Source: Armigeres subalbatus (lineage: Eukaryota; Arthropoda; Insecta; Diptera; Culicidae). From it: a stretch of 64,000 bases of DNA. The notes under the pieces were generated by a model. It saw nothing but the letters and a program-made list of their open reading frames with translations, made no database searches and was not told where the DNA came from. The position numbers and the translations under genes are program-made. Where the stretch lies: NCBI RefSeq assembly GCF_024139115.2, contig NC_085140.1:432759240-432823239 (forward strand), read 5' to 3'. This document shows, in pieces, positions 54,493 through 64,000 of the stretch; positions within the stretch are counted from its first letter, which is position 1, and every line of letters starts with the position of its first letter.

Positions 54493-56398
54493 TTAAATCT
54501 TTTTCTTTTCTACGATTTGCCCAATCAAAAGTTCTTTCGCAGTTTTAATTGGATGCTCACGTTCTTTGGCTAAACTTGCTCTTGTGGCCATGCGCTTTAT
54601 TGTTCCTCCAATAGCATCACAAGGACCTTTGCCATGTGATGTAGCAAAAATGCCATTCTGCATCAATTCCGTACATTGATTTAAATTGATATAGGCTCGA
54701 AAAATTCTTACGATTTTTGTACTGCGACGCTGCTCCATCAGACATGAAATATATCTTTTGACTTCTTTATGCTTATCAACGCGTAAAAAGTTAATCATTT
54801 TTCAATGAACAAGTTTACGGATACTGAATCGTGTCTTAAATCTTCGGAAATTATAATAAAACTTAAGTGTTCAATTTGCGTACTTCCATTAAAATAAATA
54901 ACGAATGGATGAATTGTAGCTTGTTGTACGTTCCAGTGATGGGACTGCACTTCATCTTGCAATACAAAGCTGTAATTTTCAGAAAAATCACAAATGACTA
55001 AAAATTCACCATTTTGTAATGTATTTTCGTATTTTTAAAAAGCTGGATTGTTCTGTTTTAATGAAATCGTGAGGGATTAAACTTTCTAATTTCAAGCAAA
55101 AATATGACACAAACTCATCTACAGGTTTTACAATAGTTTCTATGTCACACCTATCCGTGGTCACCCATTGCTCAAATGATAACTGATCAATATATTTTCT
55201 TCAAACTCAGCGAATAAAGTATTTTCCAATGATGAAGAATCTGGACAATCCGAACAAGATCGTAGATAGCAATTTGATGTTGTATTTTCACACAAAAGAC
55301 TACCAGTTAACATTTTAATATCCTTTGTTAAATTGATTCTTTTCAAACTATGTAAAATAAGATTAATATTCTCATGGGTTGTGCACACACACACATTATG
55401 TGTTCCTGAATTGGAAAGAAGCTTACATTGCCTTGGCCGAAGGCTTGCAAATGAGGAAAAACCTATTTTAATATTATCGTGAATTTCCTTGAAGCGTGTG
55501 TACGCTTCTTTCAAAGTCGTCATCATTAATTTTTGGATTGCTTGACGCTTTCCATCTTTTTTTACTGATACATAATCTTTTTGACCAGGCATAGCTCGAC
55601 TTACTTCATCATCTTCAAAATATTGAACTACTATTTCTTTTGTCTCATCTGTTAATGCAGTACTAGACCTAGTATTTTTGGTTGAAAGACAGTTATTCTT
55701 CAATTGTTTTGCCTCTTTTACTGTATTTCTATTGGTTTTGAACTCATCAATGGCATCCTGAATAGACCACGAACTTGGCAGCATCGACAAAATCAATAAT
55801 TTTTCTTTCCTTGTCGTGGCTGCATTCGAGAACCTTTCCTTCATATTTATAATTACCTCATCGTAGTCTGTATTTTCCACATCATCAGGTCCTAATTTGA
55901 AGAGGTTTCTTCGTACAGCTTCGTTTATTTCACGGTATTTTTCTCTGGGTAATAAACGTAGTCCATCTTACTCCATTTAATCGGAGTCACTTTTATCCCA
56001 GCTATGCCCTCGTTAAAGCGTTCGATGTTGACCTTTTGGATACACTCATCTTCCGATTGATTTGTTGAAACAGATTTCGCTGATGGTACGGTGGCAAGGC
56101 TCTCAGCACTTAATACTTCTGGTAATTCCTCAGTTGTTGTCGATACATCTGGCAATTCCTCAGTTGCTGTCGTTTTCGAACTTCCTGCGCTCTGCTCAAC
56201 CGATGATATACAGATTGCTCTTTTGTCAACGTCTAGACGGCAGGACGTGCAAATGCGTAAATTTGTATTCAATGTGGACATTGGAGCATAACCAGTCGCT
56301 TTCAGTTTATCTATGGTGCTTTCGGTGAGATTTCGTAACTCTTTTGAACACTTTTTTCCATCAAACGGCCTACAACAGTTGAGAAAGCGGCTACTCAT
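54493..56398 (-). pseudogene. Transposase-like gene of unassigned family, decayed
   Basis: The only gene inside the long-armed element. It starts MSSRFLNCCRPFDGKKCSKE at 56398 with a cysteine-rich N-terminal domain (C-C...C...CTSC), then a T/E-rich linker. A one-base frameshift near 55935 leads into EINEAVRRNLFKLGPDD and a helical region to 55161, including IGFSSFASLRPRQCKLLSNS and GTHNVCVCTTHENINLILHS. After another frameshift come DFSENYSFVLQDEVQSHHWN, MSDGAASQYKNRKNF and ATSHGKGPCDAIGGTIKRMA, ending at 54493. The DGAASQYKNR and SHGKG-x-CD-x-x-GG motifs with the preceding DLRHD look like an RNase-H-type catalytic core. I recall similar proteins annotated as uncharacterised in many animals. 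At least three frameshifts make it a pseudogene. Confidence 0.7.
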
Positions 56399-56869
56399 GT
56401 TGTTCGTAATATTTCAATAAACAAAATCACTTTTAAGTTTTTACTGACTAGTTTGGTGTCATTTGCTTGACTGAAGAAAAAAATTACTATAAGATCTTTA
56501 ACAACCTTAGTAGTAGTAATTTTTTGCTTTTTCGTGAGCATTGTCATGGTATGTACCTATCATGCATTTGTTGTTGTTGAAGATACCCGTTTCCTCCCGA
56601 TCATAAAGTCTATTCTCTAAGAGGTATATTTTTTGCAGGTAAACTATAGACGTACACGTGTATATAAATCTTTGATTTTGCAGCTTTTGTCTTAAAAATA
56701 ACATTTCTGATATGTTTCTATCAACGTTATTATCAACAGGTTTAACAAGTGTGCTATTAAAAGAATTTTTCGCCAGTCACGTGCAATGAAAATTATGACA
56801 CTATCAATACTTTTGATCACAACACTGGATCGTGTCTAAGTTTCTTATAGATGCTATGAATAATTAAAT
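56399..56869. other. 5' flank of the transposase-like gene
   Basis: AT-rich and non-coding; a 65-codon minus frame at 56507-56704 is unsupported. It presumably holds the promoter of the element. Confidence 0.4.
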
Positions 56870-57535
56870 CAAAATATCATGAAAACAACTTGTTTAAATC
56901 ACGTCCCTTAACAATAAAATCTGCATCAAACTGCAATTCTCGAAATAACTTACACAGAAAAATTTTTTTTTTACTAAATGTGAAAATTGTGAAATGTTTG
57001 AAATGTCATAACTTTTTTGTTTATTAGTTTACCATCACCAAATTTTTATGGTAGATAGCTAATATAATGGACCGTTTGAGATATTTGAGTTTTTGTGACA
57101 AAAATGATATTTTTAAAGGCAAAAAAAAATTTTTTTACTGTGCACATTTTCTTAAGAATCACCATTTAGTTGTCTAACTTTGCTGAAAAAATCATAACAA
57201 TCGAACATTCCGTTTTTGCTGTGCAGCTTTTTAAATATTTTTGAACCATTTTCACATACACCCTTTTGAAAAGTTAGTCGTGACTCAATATGAAGATTTG
57301 ATATCGAAAAATGACGATTTAGATGAAATTGAAAAACTGTGCAGAGTTTCAAATATTTTCGAAATGGTCGCTCAGGATCGACTGACATGCCCCCGTGGAA
57401 TGCCTCAGCTGTAAAATATGAGCTGGGTATTGAAATGGCATTTAATGTTGTTGGTTTAGGGTTGAAACTGGCCAATTTTTGCGTTACGTAATTAATGGAT
57501 CTTCCCTTATGCACTCTTATTTATCAAAACAATTG

Positions 57536-57592
57536 CCACGGTATTAGGCCATCATCTTCTCCGCCAGTAGTGCCTAATACCGTAACTAGACT
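57536..57592. repeat. Short hairpin with cggtattaggc stem
   Basis: cacggtattaggc and gcctaataccgta are complementary around a 25-bp loop. The stem word resembles the outermost inverted words at 53176 and 58862. Confidence 0.6.
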
Positions 57593-57928
57593 ATACCATG
57601 AAGTTGAAACCCAGAATTTGAACAAGTAACCATCTCATAGGATAAAAGATCGCTGGACGATATTGTATAAATATCGAAATATTCATGTTAGCTATCCAGG
57701 ACGTTTATATGTAGGATAACTAAGGAAGCATCATCCAAGGACTTATGTGGTTGGAAGACTTAAAGATGATCTAGAACACTCAAAAAGTTTTCGATTTGTC
57801 GTTCAGCACATAATAATACGAACTCATCTCTGCGTTATTTACCACAGACTGTTTACGTAAATATTTTTAAAAATTCCCTACAATTTTCTAAAGGAAAAGT
57901 AGATTATTCATAAGGTGAATACATTAGA

Positions 57929-58579
57929 CCAGAGGTTCCCAAACTTTTGGATATGCGACCCACCTAGCAGAATCCCATATTGCTTGCGACCCACCAGCAC
58001 CAGGTACCAAATCCATTGATTTTATGAAATTGGATAAAAATGAGTTCGCGTTAGATTGGACAAATTATAATAAATTGCTTTATATCCCATCATAGTATTT
58101 GTCAAAAATCCGCAAATTTTTTTGGATTGGATGTAGATTGGATTTGAATTGAATTTGGATGGGATTTGAAATTTATTCAAATTGAATTTGAATTGGATTT
58201 CGATTTGATGAGGATTGGATTTGAATTAGATTTGGATTGGATTTGAATTAGATTTGGATTGGATTTTAAATAGATTTGGATTTAATTTAGATCAGATTCG
58301 AATTAGATTAGGATTAGTTTTGGATTGGGTTCGGGGCTTATATTTGGATTGTATAAGACTTCTTTCTACTTGCCCAAATATCGTATAACAAAAAAAGGCC
58401 GTTGACCTCGTCAGGTTTGTTGTTCATCCAATCATTAGTAAGATCCTAATTCAAAATATGGAATAGATTTGTGGGACAAAATAGTAACAAAATTATGAAT
58501 TAAGATTTGTTTTTCGCGACCCACCACTGAACAGCCCACGACCCCCCTGGGGGTCGCGACCCACAGTTTGGGAACCTCT
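57929..58579. mobile_element. hAT-type element with GATTGGATTT repeat cargo
   Basis: Left ccagaggttcccaaactttt and right ccacagtttgggaacctct are inverted, followed inward by gcgacccac / gtcgcgacccac words. The 8-bp duplication acattaga is perfect (57921-57928, 58580-58587). The interior has a (gattggatttgaatta)n array at about 58120-58340. No transposase. This is the termini style of Charlie/hobo-like hAT elements. Confidence 0.85.
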
Positions 58580-59084
58580 ACATTAGACAGTGTTATTAGC
58601 AACTAAGATCTAAATGAATGTGAAGTGAATTAATTGATAAATCAAGGAACGCCTTTGAACCGTTTAAATTGTGAAACTGGAAAGATTCTTCTTCCAGTAT
58701 CTGTGTAAAATAGTAATTTTATAACACGTATTTTTTAAGTATAACTTTATAATTCAATTAAAATACGTAGATTATTCAATCATTCACATTTTTTATTGTA
58801 AATGTGCTTTTTAATTTATCATTAAAGCTTGCTTGATAGGGCATGGTATTAGGAATATACGCGTTATTAGGTATATTTACAAGTCAAATGTCAAACACTA
58901 TCTTCTTCAAATTTATTGAGTAAAGTGCAAAACTTATGTTTTCCTTCAAATACATTAAATATTGATTAAAGCAACATAGTTTTCAAGGATGATAGTCGCA
59001 AATAAAATTTTATGTAGTGAATTTATAGTTGATACGTCCTCAACCCCATGGTAATAGTCAATAAATGTCAAGGGACCTTGTAAC
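58580..59084. other. No recognised gene
   Basis: AT-rich sequence between the hAT element and the resumption of the LINE; it contains the inverted catggtattagg word discussed under the compound insertion. Confidence 0.45.
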
Positions 59085-59629
59085 TTAGAAAGTTGAAACG
59101 CGAAAGAAATGCCAGTCACCGAAAGCATCGTGCGCAACGGTCTCTCGAGAGCAAACTCCGTTTCCAATGTGCTAGTAATACTTACCGCAGCTTGAATTCG
59201 GATTTGTATAAGGCCCACGTTATGAGAGTGCAAGCCAATCTCAAAAGTTCGTTAACAATAAAAAGAAAAGCTCATCTATTCCAAAGAATGTGGTGTATGA
59301 CAACGCTGAAGCGAAAACATCTGCAGAATGTTGTGATCTCTTTGCTAGATTTTTTGAATACGTATTCAATCAAAGCTCTGCCACCAATGCCGAAGCTGCA
59401 TTCGCCTCGCTAGACGTTCTTTTGGAGTTGATTAGCCTAACAGCATTCGTGGTAACCCCCCCAATGGTCATCACAGCCGCCAAGATGCTGAAAAGCTCTC
59501 TGTCTCTGGGTCCAGATGTTTTATTCTTTCGCTCTGCCACTGTTTTTGCCGAGCTTCTCGCATCAATTTTCTCCCGATTACACGATGATGGCATCTTTCC
59601 TGAAACTTGGAAGCAATCCTATATGTTTC
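59085..59629 (+). pseudogene. Jockey-like LINE ORF2: segment before the RT core
   Basis: LRKLKRERNASHRKHR, SLNSDLYKAHVMRVQANL and then, in another frame, DNAEAKTSAECCDLFARFFE and VTPPMVITAAKMLKSSLSLG followed by HDDGIFPETWKQSYMF. This is the canonical LINE linker and the first RT block before the FPVFK-x-GD motif, and it directly continues the fragment ending near 53170. At least two frameshifts are present. Confidence 0.75.
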
Positions 59630-60046
59630 ATCCAGGGTGGGACGACCCTACGTTGTGTTTCACTTTCCAGGATCCATACGAATAAAGAACAACTGCTTGA
59701 TGACTTCAACTGATGGATTTATTGCCTCCGAGAGGCAGCGTGCCAGCTCGGAGATTACGATAACGATACTGTACAAAACATTGATATTGGAGTCGCCTTT
59801 TGTAGGCGACTATTAGTACGGCAAAGGCAATTACATAATATTATAACTATTGGGGACGTGTGCACAAACATTCAAATTTAAATTCTAATTGGACTTACAG
59901 AGCGCGCCAACTGCTATGCACATAACGCAAGCAGTTGGCGCGAGAACAGTGAATAACAAAAGTGACACAAAATAAAAGGCGCACACACGCTGCACTGTTA
60001 GGCTTCAACAGCAGCTACGACGATGAGCACAGTTCGTGATCGAACA
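59624..60046. mobile_element. Probable solo LTR in the LINE
   Basis: The LINE is cut inside the sequence for SYMFPVFK. The insert can be read as starting TGTTTCATCC and ending GATCGAACA, the TG...CA ends of an LTR, with ctata duplicated on both sides (59619-59623, 60047-60051). Alternatively the insert is 417 bp with an 11-bp duplication, ctatatgtttc. AATAAA words occur at about 59683 and 59969, as expected in an LTR. It is 423 bp long with no coding content. The element family is unknown. Confidence 0.6.
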
Positions 60047-60335
60047 CTATATGTTTCCTGTCTTCAAAAATGGTGACAGACGAGAAGTCAGAAACTACAG
60101 GGGGATTACAAGCTTATAAGCTGCTTCCAAGCTATTCGAAATAATCGTTAGTGAGGTGATTCTTAGTATATCAAGAAGAATTACATCTCAACAGATCAGC
60201 ATGGTTTTATGTCAGGAAGGTCAGTCACTACGAACTTGTTAGTTTTTACTAACACCTGCGTGAATGCCATGGAAAGTAAGGCTCAAGTAGATGCTATCTA
60301 CACCGACTTGAAAAATCGCACGACTAAGGCGGGCC
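60047..60335 (+). pseudogene. Jockey-like LINE ORF2: RT core fragment
   Basis: Resumes exactly where 59629 stops: PVFKNGDRREVRNYRGITSL, a stop, then AASKLFEIIVSEVIL. In other frames it reads QHGFMSGRSVTTNLLVF and QVDAIYTDLKNR (the first catalytic RT motif). Several frameshifts. Beyond 60335 the LINE is lost. Confidence 0.75.
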
Positions 60336-60700
60336 CCTCATAATAAGGATGTGAGTCACATCACTTATTAGAGTGAATCCAGATCCAACGATGCGTACCG
60401 AATAACTGGTAATCCTTCCAGTGTTTTTTTTTTGTGGAGACGCAGAGGTAAACACGGTCTTCAAAACACTAACTAACTAACGCCGTTATAGATCATCTGA
60501 ACCTTTGAGTCACTGAAACCTGCACACTGAGAATGCTAGAACGATCCCAGTCAACATTTAGTTGATTCTTTTTTTCACTTTCAATGAAACTTTGTGAATG
60601 GCTTCACTTCATCGTAGCATTTTTGATTAATGTGAAGTTTTTTCCTTTCTACGAGAGTATCATTGCCGGTCATGTTATACTCATTAATCGAATCGTTAAT
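60336..60700. other. No recognised gene
   Basis: Spacer between the LINE fragment and the Tigger-like element. Confidence 0.45.
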
Positions 60701-60701
60701 A

Positions 60702-62687
60702 CAGGTCGGACTCGATTATCCGGAGACTCGATTATCCGGGGACTCGATTATCCGGGGTTCGATTATCCGGAATTTTAGACTCGATTATCCGGAGTATTTT
60801 TTTTCCTTCAAATTTTTTTAATTCTAAATTTTTATTTTCAGTAGGATAATATACACTATGATTATTTTAACAATGTGGCGTATCTAGGTTGTAGGAGGGG
60901 GATGAAAAAGTGGTCGTTTTGTATATTGAAATTTGACTATAGGCTTGTATATCAACTTCATGAACTCAAATGATTATATTACTATTATATTCATACAAAA
61001 TAGGTTTATATGAATAAATATGAACGTAGCTTGTATGGGAGGGACTGAAATAGGGTTGTTCTACATATTTATTTTATTTGTATGAATCAATTATTTTCTT
61101 CAGAACATGTCCACAAATTTCTCGCTTCAAGAACTTTTCCGTGGTCGGAGACGAGCCAGCCTCGGGCTAAAAGCCTCCCTAATAAAGAAAAAAAAAACAT
61201 TTCCGTGGAAGCCTTGCCACCATGAAACGATGTGTTTGGATGTATAACATTGGTTGCAGAATTCGCTCTCAATTTATAATTAACGACGATGGACATAAAG
61301 CATAAGGCTTTTTCTTCATCATATCAAGACATGAAAACAAATTGCTCGTCACCTGATACAAATGCGAGAAAAGGGGCAGAGAAATATTTCCCCTACCGAC
61401 GTTGTGATAAAACGCTTTGTTCTAGTACAATTGCCATTGAAGATGATGCAAAACAAGTCAAAATGCTCCATCAGTACCAATAATGACCTTTCAATTGGAG
61501 TTATCCTAAAGGAATTTATCAAATCCCATTGTTTTCTTATGGGACTGGCCAAATAGGGACCACTAGTGCGACAACTGGTGCCAAGGACATCAAAAATTAA
61601 GCAAAATCATTTTTTACAATTATGCTTTGCTTGTTTTGGAGGAGATCAAAGGTTTTATCGTATCATATGAATATGCTTTATCGATATGAACTTGGTTTGC
61701 GGTGATTTGATTGGCCATTTGTCATATACAGCACTAGTGCGACAACTGGTGCTATAGCCACAACTGGTACATCTAGCCTATTTGATGCGCGGATCATTGC
61801 CTAATGTTTGATTCGAAAGACCACTTTTTGTCTCCCTCGGACACAAAGTATACCGAAAGGCTATTTGTTTTCTCCAAAAACAAACATATTTTAGATGTCT
61901 CGGAGCTTTATTTACCGACCGTCTATGGTCGGCGAATTGGGGCCCATTTTTGGCACTTATCCTTATCCAATTTGCTTGCGACTGGTTGCATTTAACGGAA
62001 ATCTTATTAAGTTCCCCTAACACACGTGACTTGACCGAAAAATTGCGACGCGATTCTAACGCTTGGCGAATGCGATTCTGTCGCCGTTGGAGTGGAAGAG
62101 TAACTGGAACATTGCCTAAATACAGCGACCCAACGATAAAATCGCGGCGACTAGTTTTTGCCGTTGAGGCGATGAAATCACTCAGGTCTGGGGAGCCTTT
62201 ATATTGTTACCTATTGACAAATGGATAGATCGGACATTTGACTCAAAAGTTTCATAGCTTTTGTTGAAAATTGACTAGATCAAACTTTGGGTTCAGAAAT
62301 AATGACCAAAATACTATTTTTGTACAAAAGTGCGTAAATAGTCTAGTTATTTTTGGCACCTATGCTCAACCATCAAGTTCGATTCAAATGGGAATCCTGT
62401 CTCATCATTACATATTGAAAAGTGGCTGGAGCGTACTATAGACTCAAAAGTTATGGCAAGAATACTGTTGTCCATGGTATACCAGAAAATCACCGATACC
62501 GTTAGGCGGATTAATCTGAGTTTTTTCAAAATAATTTCTGACTACACCACTGCAAATACAATAAAACATAATTTTTTCGTCATTTTATTGCAGATTTGAT
62601 TTTTTTTCTAGTGATTCGATTATCCGGAGGATTCGATTATCCGGAGTGAAAAAAAAATCGATACTCCGGATAATCGAGTCCGACCTG
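60702..62687. mobile_element. pogo/Tigger-like element, 1.99 kb, no intact transposase
   Basis: Left end caggtcggactcgattatcc and right end ggataatcgagtccgacctg are perfect complements, flanked by TA (60700-60701, 62688-62689). The word tcgattatccgg is repeated five times inside the left end (60712-60800) and three times at the right, characteristic of Tigger-type termini. The interior has no recognisable transposase. It includes two copies of an actagtgcgacaactggtgc word at 61562 and 61733. Confidence 0.85.
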
Positions 62688-62689
62688 TA

Positions 62690-64000
62690 CCTGAAAATAT
62701 TACGTTTCGCTGTTGTTGATGGATTTCGCCGGTTTCGCTCATAAGATCTGCACGAAAGAAAGATCGTGCTATCGAGAGACGTCACTTTCTATGAAAATAA
62801 GTTCTTGAAGTTGATCAACAATACAGGTCAACATTCGTATGAGTTAGTTAATAGAACTATCAGCAAGATTTGAACCCAGAGAGCGGTGAATCCAACTCTG
62901 ACTGTAATAATTTTTTAAACTAATGGGGGTGAACCCAATGTGCAAGACGAGACGGATACAGATGCAAGCCAACCACGTTAAAGAATCCATTCAAGAAGAC
63001 CTCCAGTTTGGAACGAAATTATGTTGTAGAGCCCCGCCAATGCTAGCAGATGGAATAGCGTATATAACACTAAATTACTACGACACTGCAGCATGGGAAG
63101 ATGCAGGGGAAGGAAGTTGGTACATTGCAATTCGGAGGAGTTAGCATCGCATCGCTTCAAGACTGTAAAGATGCTTCAAGACTGTAAAGATTTCCCTTTC
63201 AAATTACAAATTATTCTTTGTCAAACATTTCCGAAACATATTCTCTGTGGAAATTTCGATAAATATCCGTGGCCATTCGTTGCGTTGCGTTAATTAATTC
63301 TCTGTTTTTTTACATTCGCAATTTATTTAGAGGACAGTTAAACATTTGATTCTCAAGGGGTCTCGAACCACCACAGAAACATATCTTGCCTTTCATAACC
63401 TCCACTTGTCAAATTTGATTCTAGTTTCAAAACTAATTATCAAGCAATAGAAATGTTTTAATTTGGGAGCTCTCTTTTCCAGATGAAGAAGGTGTCTCAA
63501 GCCATCATAAGAACCTTCCCCAGCCCCAAGAACTTTAGCCTACAAATGTTTACGCCGATCGGTTCAGTAGTTACCGAGTATATAAGAATCAGACAGACAG
63601 AGATTTATTTTTTTGTATATACATAGAAAGAAGTTTTTTCACAGGAAACGCTTAAGAATTTCCAAATCAGTTCCCGCGAAAAAAAAAATCAAATGTTTTC
63701 TTGGAAATCTATAATAATGTCTCGAAGTTATTCAAAAGAATGATATCTTGAGGAGATTCCAAAATAATTATCGTGAAAACTCCAAGTGATTCCTATTCCT
63801 ATACATATTCATTCCATCCAAAGCAAATGGAACCATTATTAATTTTTGTGTGTTTTATCAACATGTAGAATATGTGCTAGCGAAAAAAATGAAAAACTCG
63901 GTGTAGGTATTCTTCTTTTTGTTTCAAAATGTAATGCATTTCAAACCGTGAGAGGGAAAATGGTTCCCCTATTTTCATACGATCCAATCCAACAATTCGG
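62690..64000. other. No recognised gene; one repeat-like tail
   Basis: The stretch 63550-63610 (ccgatcggttcagtagttac, agacagacagag) resembles a dispersed retroelement 3' end. Several frames of 60-73 codons have no recognisable motif. No coding gene is supported up to the window end. Confidence 0.4.

Larger units (their letters stand above)
53547..57345. mobile_element. DNA transposon with about 0.5-kb inverted arms
   Basis: The left arm (53547-54065) starts ttgaaactttgcacagtttt; the right arm (56870-57345) ends aaaactgtgcagagtttcaa. Over about 500 bp they are nearly identical inverted copies, apart from a 38-bp segment present only on the left near 53832-53870. Between them is a single minus-strand transposase-like gene. 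Weak similarity continues outward (ttacagctgag plus attcca on both sides), so the true ends may lie up to 90 bp further out. Overall 3.8 kb. Confidence 0.8.
53176..58862. mobile_element. Compound 5.7-kb insertion splitting the LINE
   Basis: LINE sequence stops near 53170 and resumes near 59085 with the next part of the same protein, so everything between is inserted. The outermost recognisable inverted word is cgcgtattggctaataccat at 53176 against catggtattaggaatatacg plus cg ending at 58862. Further cctaatacc words occur at 57541 and 57575. Inside lie the long-armed transposon and the 57929-58579 hAT element. The exact outer ends and target duplication are not clear. Confidence 0.5.

Noticed and set aside
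61562..61752. Duplicated actagtgcgacaactggtgc as a regulatory site
   Set aside because: Two copies 170 bp apart inside a mobile element; nothing ties them to any gene.

Overview
The window is nuclear DNA of a culicine mosquito, most likely Aedes aegypti or a close relative. The evidence is a sulfakinin prohormone whose two peptides end in the insect sulfakinin signature, a Feilai-type tRNA-derived SINE, RTE- and Jockey-like LINE remnants, and a very dense load of nested TIR elements, MITEs and EcoRI-motif minisatellites with few genes. No prokaryotic gene organisation is visible.

Four host loci can be supported. (1) 11800-13025, minus strand: a four-exon coiled-coil protein of about 326 residues that I do not recognise. 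(2) 27213-27764, plus strand: an intronless 183-residue basic protein of unknown function with a TATA box and a TCAGT initiator. (3) 28179-28634, plus strand: the sulfakinin (CCK/gastrin-like) prohormone, also intronless with TATA and TCAGT, lying 414 bp downstream of gene 2 in the same orientation. (4) 40990-44818 (perhaps to 45118), minus strand: the last six or seven exons of the mechanosensitive channel Piezo, about 915 C-terminal residues covering the final blade helices, anchor, outer helix, extracellular cap, inner helix and C-terminal domain. The 5' two thirds of Piezo are not in the window as far as I can see and should lie beyond 45.1 kb, probably past a transposon-filled intron.

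The rest is mobile DNA, region by region: 0-5 kb, minisatellite, BEL/Pao and RTE scraps, a self-nested TTAA-flanked MITE and a hAT-type element; 5.4-7.7 kb, a damaged RTE LINE; 8.2-9.9 kb, a hAT-type element; 13.5-18.2 kb, a pogo/Tigger element with a broken transposase and a minisatellite cargo; 19-24.5 kb, foldback MITEs and tandem repeats; 29-37 kb, repeats, a 1-kb compound palindrome and more TIR elements; 37.6-39.5 kb, a LINE split by a SINE that is itself split by a MITE; 46.3-51.4 kb, a hAT-type element with minisatellite cargo and two TA-flanked TIR elements; 52.3-60.3 kb, a Jockey-like LINE broken into pieces by a long-armed DNA transposon with an unusual transposase-like gene, a hAT element and a probable solo LTR; 60.7-62.7 kb, a second pogo/Tigger-like element.

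Many element boundaries are fixed by target-site duplications read directly from the sequence (8 bp for hAT-type, TTAA for piggyBac-type, TA for pogo-type), which allows the relative order of several insertions to be deduced. All family names rest on motif recognition, not on database searches.
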